This document shows, one piece after another, positions 53,432-62,621 of a stretch of 64,000 nt of DNA. The notes under the pieces are model-generated. The model made no database searches and had not been told where the DNA came from. It saw only the letters and a program-made list of their open reading frames with translations. The DNA is from Sanguibacter suarezii NBRC 16159 (lineage in GTDB: Bacteria > Actinomycetota > Actinomycetes > Actinomycetales > Cellulomonadaceae), in contig NZ_BCRT01000018.1 of the NCBI RefSeq assembly GCF_001552735.1, positions 1 to 64,000 of the forward strand, read 5' to 3'. The translations under genes and the position numbers were made by a program. Each line of letters opens with the position of its first letter. Within the stretch, counting starts at the first letter, position 1.

Positions 53432-54382
53432 GTGGTAGCCCCTAATCTCGTCCCGGCCACGCCGTATGTCGATCTTGATCGCGCGGCCTGGTACCGACTC
53501 TCAGAGTCGACCCCTCTGCCCCTGACCGACGACGACGTCGCCAGGCTGCGCGGGCTCGGCGACCCCATCGACCTCGCTGAGGTGGACACGATCTACCGGC
53601 CGCTGTCGCGGTTGCTCAACCTCTACGTGGGGACGGCCGCAAGCCTGACCAAGGCCACGTCGACCTTCCTGCGAGAAGAGTCGGGGGGCACTCCCTACGT
53701 CATCGGCGTGGCCGGCTCCGTCGCCGTGGGCAAGTCCACGACCTCCCGGGTGCTGCGCGAGATGATGGCCCGCTGGCCGGACACCCCTCGGGTCGAGCTG
53801 GTCACCACCGACGGGTTCCTCTACCCCAACGCCGAGCTCGAGCGGCGCGGCCTCATGGACCGCAAGGGCTTCCCCGAGTCCTTCGACCGGCGGGCCCTGC
53901 TGCGCTTCCTCACCAAGGTCAAGGCCGGGCGCCCCGAGGTCCGCGCACCGGTCTACGACCACCTCACCTATGACATCGTCCCGGGCAAGGAGATCGTGGT
54001 CCGCCGCCCCGACGTGCTCATCGTCGAGGGGCTCAACGTGCTCCAGCCGGGCCGGGCCACCGAGAGCGGATCCCGGCTCGCGGTGAGCGACTTCTTCGAC
54101 TTCTCCATCTACGTCGATGCCCGCACCTCTGACATCCGCCAGTGGTACGTGGACCGTTTCTTGTCGTTGCGCGGCACCGCCTTCGCGCGGCCCGAGTCCT
54201 ACTTCCACCGCTACGCCACCCTGTCCGACGACGAGGCCGTCGCCAAGGCGGAGAGCATCTGGGACACGATCAACGAGCCGAACCTGCGGGAGAACATCCT
54301 GCCGACCCGGTCCCGGGCCACCCTCGTGCTCACCAAGGGTCCTGACCACTCCGTCCAGCGGGTCCGGCTGCGCAAGATCTGA
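53432..54382 (+). CDS. coaA: Pantothenate kinase type I
   Basis: Phosphorylates pantothenate, the first CoA step. The 316-residue product has Walker [21 protein letters not shown] (about residue 90), [48 protein letters not shown] and [11 protein letters not shown], all CoaA type. The start is GTG at 53432, divergent from glmS. No clear -10 at leaderless distance is seen for this gene. Convergent with dedA (24 nt between stops). Confidence 0.96.
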   Translation: MVAPNLVPATPYVDLDRAAWYRLSESTPLPLTDDDVARLRGLGDPIDLAEVDTIYRPLSRLLNLYVGTAASLTKATSTFLREESGGTPYVIGVAGSVAVGKSTTSRVLREMMARWPDTPRVELVTTDGFLYPNAELERRGLMDRKGFPESFDRRALLRFLTKVKAGRPEVRAPVYDHLTYDIVPGKEIVVRRPDVLIVEGLNVLQPGRATESGSRLAVSDFFDFSIYVDARTSDIRQWYVDRFLSLRGTAFARPESYFHRYATLSDDEAVAKAESIWDTINEPNLRENILPTRSRATLVLTKGPDHSVQRVRLRKI

Positions 54383-54406
54383 GACGGCCGGCACTGTCAG
54401 GGAGCG

Positions 54407-55063
54407 TCAGGCGGCGTCAAGGCACGCAGTCTCCGCGGAGGCCGGGGCGACCGGTGCAGCCGCTCCCCTGGCGCGCAGCACCCGCCGCAGCACCCAGTCG
54501 ATCCCGAGTCCGGCGGCTGCTCCCACGGTCACCCCGATCACGACCGCGAGGACCGGGTTGCCGTGCAGCCACGCCCCCGCACCTACGCCCAGCGCGGTCG
54601 AGTACGCCGCCCAGGTCAGGGCGGCGAGCACCGCGAGCGGGGTGAAGCGTCGCAACGGGAAGCGGGAGGAACCGGCTGTCATGTTCACCGCGACCCGTCC
54701 GACGGGGATGTACCGCGCGGCGATGATGAGCGGGGCGGGGCGGGCCAGGAAGGCGCGGTCGGCCCAGGTGAAGGCCGCCTGCACCTGCCGTCCGCGCAGG
54801 AACGGCACCCGCCGCAGCGGCAGCCCCGCTCCGATGGTGTAGGCCACCAGGTCCCCGGCCAGGGCGCCGACGGCGGCTGCCAGGACGAGGAGCCACAGAT
54901 CGGGGCCCTGGGCGGAGGCTGACAGCGCGGCCACCGCGATGATGATCGACTCGCTCGGGACCGGTGGGAAGAACGCGTCGACGAAGACGACGGCGGTCAC
55001 GACCGCCAGGATCCACGGCGATGCCGCCAGGGCGGTGGCCCACAGGTCGAGTCCGTCGAGCAT
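54407..55063 (-). CDS. DedA family membrane protein
   Basis: A 218-residue protein with four to five spans. DAFFPPVPSESIIIAVAAL, AGDLVAYTIGAG and AARYIPVGRVAVNMTAGSSR are the DedA/VTT hallmarks (re-entrant loops with conserved Pro, Asp and Arg). Members flip or recycle polyprenyl phosphates or phospholipids, which would suit this cell-wall neighbourhood. GGAAGG 9 nt upstream supports ATG 55063. The C-terminal tail is Ala-rich. Confidence 0.9.
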   Translation of the reverse strand: MLDGLDLWATALAASPWILAVVTAVVFVDAFFPPVPSESIIIAVAALSASAQGPDLWLLVLAAAVGALAGDLVAYTIGAGLPLRRVPFLRGRQVQAAFTWADRAFLARPAPLIIAARYIPVGRVAVNMTAGSSRFPLRRFTPLAVLAALTWAAYSTALGVGAGAWLHGNPVLAVVIGVTVGAAAGLGIDWVLRRVLRARGAAAPVAPASAETACLDAA

Positions 55064-55188
55064 GGCAGGCCTTCCGTCGCTGAGCAGGTCTCTGCCAGCC
55101 TAGGAACACCGTGCGCGCAGGTCATCAGGGGTCTCCCCGATCTCTCCCCCGATACCTCCCCCGAGAGCACCCCTGAGCTCAGCGCACC

Positions 55189-55830
55189 TCAGGGCAGGTC
55201 GAACCGGAGGATCCGGGCCGCCGTGGACGGATCAGGGCTGTCCGCCCAGAACCGGCCCAGGTTCTCGTTCGTGGACAACGACCGCAGCTCGGCGTGGTCG
55301 AGGTAGAGCTGCCCGCGCAGGTGGTCGGTCTCGTGCTGGATGATGCGCGCGGGCCACCCGGTGAGGACCTCGTCGAGCTCACGCCCGGTCTCGTCCTGCC
55401 CGGTGAGGCGCACGCTGCGGTGCCGTGAGACCACGGCCTGGTAGCCGTCCACGCTCAGGCAGCCCTCGTAGAAGGCCCGCCGCTCGTTGCCCACAGCCTC
55501 GTAGGAGGGGTTGACGAGCACCCGGTGCTCGAGCGGGGTCCGCTCGCGCGGGTCCTCAGCAGCACCCTCGCCCGTTCCCGGGTCCCACACCACCGCGACC
55601 GCCAGCCCGACGCCGATCTGCGGCGCCGCCAGCCCGACGCCCGGGGCGTCGAGCATCGTCAGCCGCATCGCGTGGACGAAGTCCTCGAAGAGGTCGCCCA
55701 GCTGCCCGTCGTAGACGGCCGCGGGGGCCCTCAGCACCGGGTGACCGGCCTGCACGATCGGCAGCACCCCGCGGTCGTTGGCGTCCAGGAACGCCTCGAC
55801 AGCAGCCCGGAAGGTCGGGTCGACGGCCAT
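55189..55830 (-). CDS. def: Peptide deformylase
   Basis: Removes the formyl group from nascent proteins. The three PDF motifs are present: GVGLAAPQIG (about residue 65), EGCLSV and QHETDHLRGQLYLD with the metal-binding HExxH (HETDH) and Cys. At 213 residues it has a longer C-terminus (RSLSTNENLGRF...) than short forms, as in many actinobacteria. It begins 2 nt after the glmM stop on the same strand, so glmM-def is an operon. Confidence 0.95.
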   Translation of the reverse strand: MAVDPTFRAAVEAFLDANDRGVLPIVQAGHPVLRAPAAVYDGQLGDLFEDFVHAMRLTMLDAPGVGLAAPQIGVGLAVAVVWDPGTGEGAAEDPRERTPLEHRVLVNPSYEAVGNERRAFYEGCLSVDGYQAVVSRHRSVRLTGQDETGRELDEVLTGWPARIIQHETDHLRGQLYLDHAELRSLSTNENLGRFWADSPDPSTAARILRFDLP

Positions 55831-55832
55831 GG

Positions 55833-57179
55833 TCAGAGCGTCAGACGCGCGCGGACGACGTCGACGAGCGACTGGGCGATCTCGTCGGCCTGGGCCTGGT
55901 TCTCGGCCTCGACCATGACGCGCACGAGCGCCTCGGTGCCCGAGGGACGCAGCAGCACACGGCCGGACTTGCCCAGCACCTCCTCAGCAGCCTTCACCGC
56001 TGCCAGCACCTCGACGTCGGTGCTGGCGCGCGCCTTGTCGACGCCGGGCACGTTGATCATCGTCTGCGGCAGCTTGCCGATGCTCGAGGCGAGCTCAGAC
56101 ATCGTGACCTTGGACTCCGCGAGGCGGGAGAGCAGATGCAGCGCGGTGAGCGTGCCGTCACCGGTCGTGGCGAAGTCGGTGAGCAGGACGTGGCCGGACT
56201 GCTCGCCACCGACGGAGTATCCGCCGCGGCGCATCTCCTCGAGCACGTACCGGTCCCCCACCGCGGTCTCGACCGTGCGGATGCCGGCGCGCTCCATCGC
56301 GAGCTTGAGCCCCAGGTTGGACATGACGGTGGTGACCAGGGTCCCGTTGGTCAGCGTGCCGCGCTCGGCGTGCGCCTGGGCCAGGATCCCCATGATCTGG
56401 TCACCGTCGACGATGTTGCCGTCCTCGTCGGAGGCGATGCAGCGGTCGGCGTCGCCGTCGAAGGACACGCCCGCGTGGGCCCAGTGGCCCACGGTGGCCG
56501 CGGCCATCCGGCGCGGGTGGGTGGCGCCGTAGCCGTTGTTGATGTTCTCGCCGTCGGGGTAGGACCCGATGACGACGACCTCGGCGCCGGCGCGGCGCAG
56601 AGCCTCGGGGCCGACCTCGCTCGCAGAGCCGTTCGCGCTGTCCACGACCACCTTGAGGCCGTCGAGGCGGTAGGGCACGGTCCCCACGATGTAGTCGACG
56701 TAACGCCACACGGCGGCGAAGTCCTGCGTCATGCGCCCGACGGCGGGGCCGACCGGACGCTCCCAGTCCTCGCCCAGCAGGATCTCGATCTGGTCCTCGA
56801 CCTCGTCGGCCAGCTTGTAGCCGGACCGGTCGAAGAACTTGATGCCGTTGTCTTCCATCGGGTTGTGCGACGCGGAGATCATCACACCGAGGTCGAAGTC
56901 CATGTTCCCGGCCAGGTAGGCCACGGCCGGGGTGGGCACCACGCCGACGTCGACGACGTCGACCCCGGCGCTGGCCAGACCGGCGCAGACGGCAGCCGAG
57001 AGGAACTCACCGGAGGCCCGCGGGTCACGCCCGACGACGGCCTTGGGCCGGTGTCCGGAGAACACGCCGCGCTGACCGAGCACGTGCGCTGCGGCGACAG
57101 CGAGGTCGAGTGCCAGCTCCGCAGTCACATCGCGGTTCGCCAGACCTCGAACGCCGTCAGTTCCGAAAAGTCGACCCAT
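55833..57179 (-). CDS. glmM: Phosphoglucosamine mutase
   Basis: Converts GlcN-6-P to GlcN-1-P, next after GlmS. The 448-residue product has MGRLFGTDGVRGLANRD, the phosphoserine loop MISASHNPMEDNG (about residue 100), DGDADRCIASDEDG for metal, GGEQSGHVL for sugar and RPSGTEALVRVMVEA for phosphate. ATG 57179 is preferred to an upstream GTG because GAGG lies 7 nt before it. It follows the rpsI terminator, so it needs its own promoter. Confidence 0.97.
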   Translation of the reverse strand: MGRLFGTDGVRGLANRDVTAELALDLAVAAAHVLGQRGVFSGHRPKAVVGRDPRASGEFLSAAVCAGLASAGVDVVDVGVVPTPAVAYLAGNMDFDLGVMISASHNPMEDNGIKFFDRSGYKLADEVEDQIEILLGEDWERPVGPAVGRMTQDFAAVWRYVDYIVGTVPYRLDGLKVVVDSANGSASEVGPEALRRAGAEVVVIGSYPDGENINNGYGATHPRRMAAATVGHWAHAGVSFDGDADRCIASDEDGNIVDGDQIMGILAQAHAERGTLTNGTLVTTVMSNLGLKLAMERAGIRTVETAVGDRYVLEEMRRGGYSVGGEQSGHVLLTDFATTGDGTLTALHLLSRLAESKVTMSELASSIGKLPQTMINVPGVDKARASTDVEVLAAVKAAEEVLGKSGRVLLRPSGTEALVRVMVEAENQAQADEIAQSLVDVVRARLTL

Positions 57180-57225
57180 GTCCACGCCTCACGTCAAAAA
57201 GATTGTTTGGTTACCTGACAAAAAA

Positions 57226-57259
57226 CGGCGGCCCCGATGGAGAACCATCGGGGCCGCCG
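57226..57259 (-). terminator. Intrinsic terminator of the rplM-rpsI operon
   Basis: Perfect 15-bp GC-rich stem with a 4-nt loop (AGAA on the plus strand), followed on the minus strand by six T. It lies 15 nt after the rpsI stop. Confidence 0.92.
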
Positions 57260-57273
57260 CCTGAGCGCAACGA

Positions 57274-57762
57274 TCAGCGCTTGGAGTACTGCGGTGCCTT
57301 ACGGGCCTTCTTGAGTCCAGCCTTCTTGCGCTCGACGACGCGGGCGTCGCGGGTCAGGAAGCCAGCCTTCTTCAGCGCGGGACGGTTGTTCTCTTCGTCG
57401 ACCTCGTTGAGTGCACGAGCGATTCCGAGACGCAGCGCGCCGGCCTGGCCGGAGGTGCCACCACCGTTGATGCGTGCGATGACGTCGAAACGGCCCTCGA
57501 CGTCAACGAGCTTGAACGGGGAGTTCACGAGCTGCTGGTGGACCTTGTTCGGGAAGTAGTCCTCGAGCGTGCGCCCGTTGATCTTCCACTGTCCGGTGCC
57601 GGGGACGATGCGCACGCGGGCGATCGCCTCCTTGCGACGCCCCAGGGCCTGGGCCGGCGCAGTGTTGCTCTGGCCACGGCCCGCGGGGGCTGCAGTCTCA
57701 GAGGTGTAGGTGCTGGGAGCTTCTTCGTCCAGCGTGTCGATGTCAACGGTGGTTTCAGCCAC
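57274..57762 (-). CDS. rpsI: 30S ribosomal protein S9
   Basis: A 162-residue ribosomal protein. [56 protein letters not shown] and the C-terminal [11 protein letters not shown], which reaches the P-site tRNA, are diagnostic. The acidic N-terminal extension of about 38 residues is common in actinobacterial S9. GTG start; 44 nt after the rplM stop. Confidence 0.98.
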   Translation of the reverse strand: MAETTVDIDTLDEEAPSTYTSETAAPAGRGQSNTAPAQALGRRKEAIARVRIVPGTGQWKINGRTLEDYFPNKVHQQLVNSPFKLVDVEGRFDVIARINGGGTSGQAGALRLGIARALNEVDEENNRPALKKAGFLTRDARVVERKKAGLKKARKAPQYSKR

Positions 57763-57806
57763 AGCGGTGTCCTCGTGTCCTTGTTTGTCTGCTCAGCAGG
57801 CGGGGC

Positions 57807-58250
57807 CTACTGGGCGACCTGGGTGATCTCGAAGGGCTTCGGCTGCTGCGCAGCGTGGGGGTGCTCAGCGTCGCGGTAGACCTTGAGCTTGCCCAGCTGG
57901 TTGCGGCCGAGGGTGGTCTTGGGGAGCATGCCGCGGACGGCCTTCTCCACTGCGCGCTCGGGGTTCTTCTCCAGGAGATCGGAGTAAGCAACGGCACGCA
58001 GACCACCCGGGTAACCGGAGTGGGAGTATGCAAGCTTCTGCTCACGCTTGTTGCCGGTCAGGGCAACCTTGCCGGCGTTGATGACGATGACGAAGTCACC
58101 GCCGTCGGCGTGCGGAGCGAAGGTGGCCTTGTGCTTGCCTCGGAGCAAGGTAGCAACGTGGGTAGCGAGGCGGCCCAGGACGACATCGGTCGCGTCGATG
58201 ACGTACCAGTCGCTCTGGACGTCGCCGGGCTTCGGGGTGTACGTGCGCAC
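57807..58250 (-). CDS. rplM: 50S ribosomal protein L13
   Basis: A 147-residue ribosomal protein and rpsI partner. [57 protein letters not shown] and [15 protein letters not shown] are L13 signatures. The start is GTG at 58250, with GAAGG 7 nt upstream; the open frame upstream (to 58370) is leader. The leader is about 125 nt, long for this window, so feedback control by L13 is possible. Confidence 0.98.
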   Translation of the reverse strand: MRTYTPKPGDVQSDWYVIDATDVVLGRLATHVATLLRGKHKATFAPHADGGDFVIVINAGKVALTGNKREQKLAYSHSGYPGGLRAVAYSDLLEKNPERAVEKAVRGMLPKTTLGRNQLGKLKVYRDAEHPHAAQQPKPFEITQVAQ

Positions 58251-58381
58251 GGTCGTAGCCTTCGTTTCGTGTTCGTGTCTTCTCCGACGCAGGATTCTGC
58301 GGCCGGTGAGGTCGGTGAGCGCTTCGTGGTAGACCTCGCGAGTGGGCGCACCGGTCACGTATGGAAGCACAACGACTCGTT

Positions 58382-58411
58382 ACGATATCCGCTCGAGGTG
58401 CAACCGGTCAA
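58382..58411 (-). promoter_or_regulatory. rplM-rpsI promoter
   Basis: Minus strand -35 TTGACC (58406-58411) and -10 TATCGT (58382-58387) with an 18-bp spacer. Two ACCGGT sites at 58403-58408 and 58413-58418 flank the -35. The rest of 58251-58538 is leader and promoter DNA with no gene. Confidence 0.55.
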
Positions 58412-58538
58412 AACCGGTTACGTCACAGCAGGAGGATCCGCCTGTTCTGACGGTTCCTCGCCGAGCTGTTCTCAGAAGCACGAGCGGGAACAAGACAAGT
58501 CGCAGAACGATACTACCCGAGAGTCTGCCCGGCGTCGG

Positions 58539-59429
58539 TCAGGCATCCACGCTCTGACATGCCGCGCACTCCCGCGCGGTCGCGGTGGGCGCGCACGCGG
58601 GGCACACGACCTCGAGCGTCGTGCACGACGGCGCGGCGCAGTTCTCGTAGTTCGACGTCGTCTCCCCGCACAGGGTGCACCGTCCCAGGGAGCGGGTCTC
58701 GTCGTCGAAGTCGATGTGCATCCGTTGGTCGAAGACGTAGAGCGACCCCTCCCACAGGCCCTTCGAGCCGAAGGTCTCGCCGTACCGGACGATGCCGCCG
58801 TCGATCTGGTAGACCTCGCCGAAGCCGCGCGAGGTCATGAGCGCGGACAGCACCTCGCAGCGGACCCCGCCGGTGCAGTACGTGACGACCGGACGCCCCT
58901 TGAGGTCGTCGTACTTGCCCGAGTCGAGCTCGGCCACGAAGTCGTGGGTGGTGCGGACGTCGGGCACCACCGCGCCCTTGAACTTGCCGATCTCCGCCTC
59001 GAAGGCGTTGCGGCCGTCGAAGAACACGACGTCGTCGCCGCGGGCGGCGACGAGGTCGTCCACCTCCTGGGGGCTCAGGTGCACGCCGCCTCCGACCACA
59101 CCCGACTCGTCGACCGCCAGCTCGTGCGGGGCCCCGAAGCTCACCAGCTCGGGGCGGACCTTGACGCTGAGCCGCGGGAAGTCCGTCCCGGTCCCCTGCG
59201 ACCACTTGACGTCCATGTCGGCGAAGCCGGGGTACTGCCGGGTGGTGCGCACGTAGCGCTTGAGGTTCTCCACCGTCCCGCCGAGCGTGGCGTTGATCCC
59301 GTGCTCGGAGATGATCACCCGGCCGGTGAGGTCCCACTGCTGGGCCAGCGCGGTCTGCCAGAGCTTGACCGCGAGCGGGTCGGCGACCGGGGTGAAGGCG
59401 TAGAAGAGGACGATCTTGTGCACAGCCAT
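58539..59429 (-). CDS. trhO: tRNA uridine(34) hydroxylase TrhO (rhodanese-related)
   Basis: Hydroxylates U34 of certain tRNAs (5-hydroxyuridine) by an O2-dependent route. The 296-residue product has an N-terminal acylphosphatase-like domain ([34 protein letters not shown]), a rhodanese domain with active-site [13 protein letters not shown], and a cysteine-rich C-terminus ([25 protein letters not shown]) that should bind zinc. ATG 59429. The upstream gene is 35 nt away. Confidence 0.93.
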   Translation of the reverse strand: MAVHKIVLFYAFTPVADPLAVKLWQTALAQQWDLTGRVIISEHGINATLGGTVENLKRYVRTTRQYPGFADMDVKWSQGTGTDFPRLSVKVRPELVSFGAPHELAVDESGVVGGGVHLSPQEVDDLVAARGDDVVFFDGRNAFEAEIGKFKGAVVPDVRTTHDFVAELDSGKYDDLKGRPVVTYCTGGVRCEVLSALMTSRGFGEVYQIDGGIVRYGETFGSKGLWEGSLYVFDQRMHIDFDDETRSLGRCTLCGETTSNYENCAAPSCTTLEVVCPACAPTATARECAACQSVDA

Positions 59430-59464
59430 GGCCCAAGCCTAAGCGGGGTCGTCCCCCTCCCCGA

Positions 59465-61165
59465 TCACCGCTCCCGGCGCACCCGCTCCACGTCCCACAC
59501 GGGCTCGTCGGTGAGCTGGACCCGCCCGTCGCTGCCGAAGACGAGGAAGCGGTCGAAGCCGCGGGCGAACCAACGGTCGTGCGTCACCGCCACGACCGTC
59601 CCCTCGAACTGGGCCAGCCCGGCCTCCAGCGCCTCGGCCGAGTGCAGGTCGAGGTTGTCGGTCGGCTCGTCGAGCAGGAGCAGGGTCGCTCCCCCGAGCT
59701 CGAGGAGCAGGATCTGGAACCGGGCCTGCTGCCCGCCGGACAGTGTCTCGAAGCGCTGCTCGGCCTGGCCGGCGAGCTCGTAGCGGTCCAGGGCCTTGCT
59801 CGCGGGTTCACGGCTCATGCCGTCGCGTGCCCCTTCCCCGCGGTGCAGGATGTCCAGCAGCGTCTTGCCCTCGAACTCGGGGTGGGCGTGGTTCTGGGCG
59901 AACCAGCCCGGGCGCACCCGGGAGCCGAGGGTGACCGAGCCGGTGTGGGCGACCGGCCCGCCGTGCACCGGCGCTCCGCCCGGGACCGGGGCGTGGTCGG
60001 AGTCGCTCGGGTCGGGGTTGGACCCGCCCGCGGCCAGCAGCCGCATGAAGTGCGACTTGCCCGAGCCGTTGGAGCCGAGCACCGCGACCCGGTCGCCGAA
60101 CCAGATCTCGGCGTCGAAGGGCTCCATCAGCCCGGTGAGCTCGAGGGCGTCGGCCACGACCGCGCGCTTGGCGGTGCGGCCCCCGGTGAGGCGGACGCGG
60201 ACGTTCTGCTCCCGGACCACCACCTCCGGCGGACCGGCCTCCTCGAAGCGGCGCAGCCGGCTCTGTGCGGCCTGGTAGCGGCTGGCGAGCCCGTCGTTGA
60301 AGGCGGACTTGTTCTTGAGCATGTTCACCAGGTCCTTGAGCTTGGTGTGCTCCTCGTCCCAGCGGCGACGCATCTCCTCCAGCCGGCTCATCCGGTCGTC
60401 GCGGGCTGCGCCATAGGTATCAAATCCGCCGCCGTGGACCCAGATGGATCCCCCGGAGGGGTTCGGCTCGAGGGAGGCGACCTGGGTCGCCGTGCGGGAG
60501 AGCAGCTCGCGGTCGTGGCTGATGAACAGCACCGTCTTGGGGGTGGCGGCGAGCTGCGACTCCAGCCACCGCTTGGTGGGAACGTCGAGGTAGTTGTCCG
60601 GCTCGTCGAGCAGCAGCACCTCCTCGGGGCCGCGCAGCAGCGCCGTGAGGACGAGGCGCTTCTGCTCTCCACCGGAGAGGGTGCGGACCTCGCGCCACTG
60701 CGCCTGGTCGAAAGGGATCGACAGGACCTCGTCGGTCACGTGGTCCCAGTCGTTCTCGGCCTCGTAGCCGCGGGCGTCGGCCCAGTCGGCGATGGCCTGC
60801 GCGTAGCGCATCTGGGTGGGTTCGTCCTCGCCGGTCATCATGGCCAGCTCGGCGGCAGCCAGCTCGACGCCCGCCTCCCGGACGGCCGACGGCGCGAGGT
60901 CCACGAGCAGGTCGCGGATCGTGCGGTCGTCGTCGATCCGCCCGACGAACTGACGCATGACACCCAGCCCGCCGCTGCGGGTCACCCGGCCGCCGTGCGG
61001 GGCGAGGTCGTCGGCGACGATCCGCATGAGCGTCGTCTTGCCGGCCCCGTTGGGCCCCACGAGCGCGACCTTGGCGCCGTCACCGACCCGGAGGTTGACC
61101 CCGGCGAGCAACGGGCGTCCGTCGGGGAGGAAGTAGCTGATGTCGTTGATGTCGATATGGCCCAC
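59465..61165 (-). CDS. ABC-F family ATPase
   Basis: A soluble 566-residue twin-NBD protein without membrane spans, acting on ribosomes. Domain 1 has VALVGPNGAGKTTLMRIVAD, LSGGEQKRLVLTALL and LLLDEPDNYLD; domain 2 has VAVLGSNGSGKSHFMRLLAA, LSGGQQARFQILLLEL and LLLLDEPTDNLD. The linker (about 240-330) is the P-site tRNA-interaction motif. ABC-F proteins give antibiotic protection or adjust translation; which one cannot be told. The GTG at 61165 gives the family start VGHIDINDISYFLPDG; the frame continues to 61264. Confidence 0.93.
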   Translation of the reverse strand: MGHIDINDISYFLPDGRPLLAGVNLRVGDGAKVALVGPNGAGKTTLMRIVADDLAPHGGRVTRSGGLGVMRQFVGRIDDDRTIRDLLVDLAPSAVREAGVELAAAELAMMTGEDEPTQMRYAQAIADWADARGYEAENDWDHVTDEVLSIPFDQAQWREVRTLSGGEQKRLVLTALLRGPEEVLLLDEPDNYLDVPTKRWLESQLAATPKTVLFISHDRELLSRTATQVASLEPNPSGGSIWVHGGGFDTYGAARDDRMSRLEEMRRRWDEEHTKLKDLVNMLKNKSAFNDGLASRYQAAQSRLRRFEEAGPPEVVVREQNVRVRLTGGRTAKRAVVADALELTGLMEPFDAEIWFGDRVAVLGSNGSGKSHFMRLLAAGGSNPDPSDSDHAPVPGGAPVHGGPVAHTGSVTLGSRVRPGWFAQNHAHPEFEGKTLLDILHRGEGARDGMSREPASKALDRYELAGQAEQRFETLSGGQQARFQILLLELGGATLLLLDEPTDNLDLHSAEALEAGLAQFEGTVVAVTHDRWFARGFDRFLVFGSDGRVQLTDEPVWDVERVRRER

Positions 61166-61272
61166 GGGACAAGTGTGAGGCCTGGGCCGGCCTGCGGACG
61201 ACCTCTTTTCCCTGAGAGCGCACGCGGGCGTCGTCGACGTGCGCGGTCCGGCGACCGATGGCACGGTGAAGT

Positions 61273-61674
61273 ATGAGCAACGACACCCCAGAGACCCGCC
61301 CTGACCCCGAGCTCGGATCAGAGGGCGACTCCGACCAGCTGACCAAGGAAGACCTGCTCGCCGACCGTGCCGTCGACGACCTCCTCGACGAGGGCTACTC
61401 GCCGCCCGAGCGTGACCGCCCCAACCACTACGGCGAGACGGCTCTGGAGGAACGGACCGGCGAGTCCCTCGACCAGCGCCTCGCCGAGGAGGAGCCCGAC
61501 GTCTGGGACCGCCCAGACCTCAGGGGCAGCGAACCAGACCGCGCCGGCCGCCTCGTGGCCGACGACGAAGCCCTGGACGGGCGCCCGAACGACACCTTCG
61601 CCGAGGACGTCGGCGTGGCTGGCGGCGCTGCGAGCGCCGAAGAGGCAGCCGTGCACGTCATCGAGGAGCCCTGA
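61273..61674 (+). CDS. DUF5709 domain protein
   Basis: A 133-residue, very acidic, probably disordered protein. SDQLTKEDLLADRAVDDLLD followed by EGYSPPERDRPNHYGETALE and ERTGESLDQRLAEEEPDVW is the DUF5709 pattern of actinobacteria, with unknown role (stress-linked in some genomes). ATG 61273; a GGTGA lies 6 nt upstream. It is divergent from the ABC-F gene and convergent with truA. Confidence 0.88.
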   Translation: MSNDTPETRPDPELGSEGDSDQLTKEDLLADRAVDDLLDEGYSPPERDRPNHYGETALEERTGESLDQRLAEEEPDVWDRPDLRGSEPDRAGRLVADDEALDGRPNDTFAEDVGVAGGAASAEEAAVHVIEEP

Positions 61675-61701
61675 GACGAGCCCTGACCGCCTCCGCGCTG
61701 G

Positions 61702-62583
61702 CTACGGCTCCCCGGGCACCCACAGGTGCTCGGCGGCACGCCGGGCGCGGATGAGCTCGGCCCGCGCGGCCAGCTCGGCGTCCGGGGGGTAGATGACCTC
61801 CTCCAGCACGAGCCCGTGCGCCGGCACGACGCCGGCGCGCGGGTCGCGCTCCCCCGTCGCGAGCACCTGAGCGGGCCAGTCCACGCTCTGGCGTCCCTCG
61901 CCGACCGCGAGCGAGGCGCCGACGAGGGCCCGGACCATGTTGTGGCAGAAGGCGTCGGCCTGGATCCGAGCAACGACGAGCCCGGCGTCCGCCCCTGAGG
62001 CGGGCCGTTCCCAGGTGAACTCCTGCAGGTGACGGATGGTCGTCGCGCCCGGGCGCGGCCGGCAGAAGGCCGCGAAGTCGCGCACGCCGATGAGTGGCTG
62101 CAGCGCCGCGTGCATCGCCTCGACGTCCAGCCCCCGACGCAACCACAGGGTCCAGTCGCGGGTGAGCGGGTCGTGCAGCGGCGGCGTGTCAGCGATCCGG
62201 AAGGTGTAGCGCCGCAGCAGGGCGCCGAACCGCGCCTCGAAGCCGGGCGGAGCCTCCCTCACCGCGCGCACCCGCAGGTCGGAGGGCAGCACCCCGTTGA
62301 GCCGGGACAGCAGCGCCTGGGCGGGCGTGCGCGCGGACCGCCCGGCCACCTTGGCCCATACCGCGGGGTCGAGGTCGAAGTGGGCCACCTGTCCGCGGGA
62401 GTGCACCCCGGCGTCCGTACGCCCTGCGACGGTCAGTCGCGGTGCGGGCACCCGCAAGATCCTGGTGAGCGCCTCGTCGAGCGTGCCTTCCACCGTCCGC
62501 AGGCCTGGTTGGGTGGCCCAGCCGGCGAAGTCGGTACCGCGGTAGGAGAAGTCGAGCCGGATGCGAATCACGCCGTACATCAT
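61702..62583 (-). CDS. truA: tRNA pseudouridine(38-40) synthase
   Basis: Isomerises U38-40 in the anticodon arm. The 293-residue product has IRLDFSYRGTDFAGWATQPG, the catalytic Asp in TVAGRTDAGVHSRGQVAHFD (about residue 57) and FCHNMVRALVGASLAVGEGR. Length and motifs fit TruA. Two adjacent ATG codons (62583 and 62580) are possible starts. In many actinobacteria truA follows rplQ; here it is about 4 kb from rplM-rpsI. Confidence 0.95.
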   Translation of the reverse strand: MMYGVIRIRLDFSYRGTDFAGWATQPGLRTVEGTLDEALTRILRVPAPRLTVAGRTDAGVHSRGQVAHFDLDPAVWAKVAGRSARTPAQALLSRLNGVLPSDLRVRAVREAPPGFEARFGALLRRYTFRIADTPPLHDPLTRDWTLWLRRGLDVEAMHAALQPLIGVRDFAAFCRPRPGATTIRHLQEFTWERPASGADAGLVVARIQADAFCHNMVRALVGASLAVGEGRQSVDWPAQVLATGERDPRAGVVPAHGLVLEEVIYPPDAELAARAELIRARRAAEHLWVPGEP

Positions 62584-62609
62584 CGCCTACCCCAGGTGCC
62601 CGGTGCCAC

Positions 62610-62615
62610 TACTGT
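62610..62615 (+). promoter_or_regulatory. -10 element of the ROK gene, leaderless
   Basis: TACTGT ends 6 nt before the ATG at 62622. Confidence 0.5.
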
Positions 62616-62621
62616 GAACGC

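Noticed and set aside
55125-55176. Inverted repeat TCAGGGGT/ACCCCTGA with CTCCCCCGA repeats after def
   Set aside because: A 36-nt loop and only 8-bp arms; possible weak terminator but not convincing enough to list.
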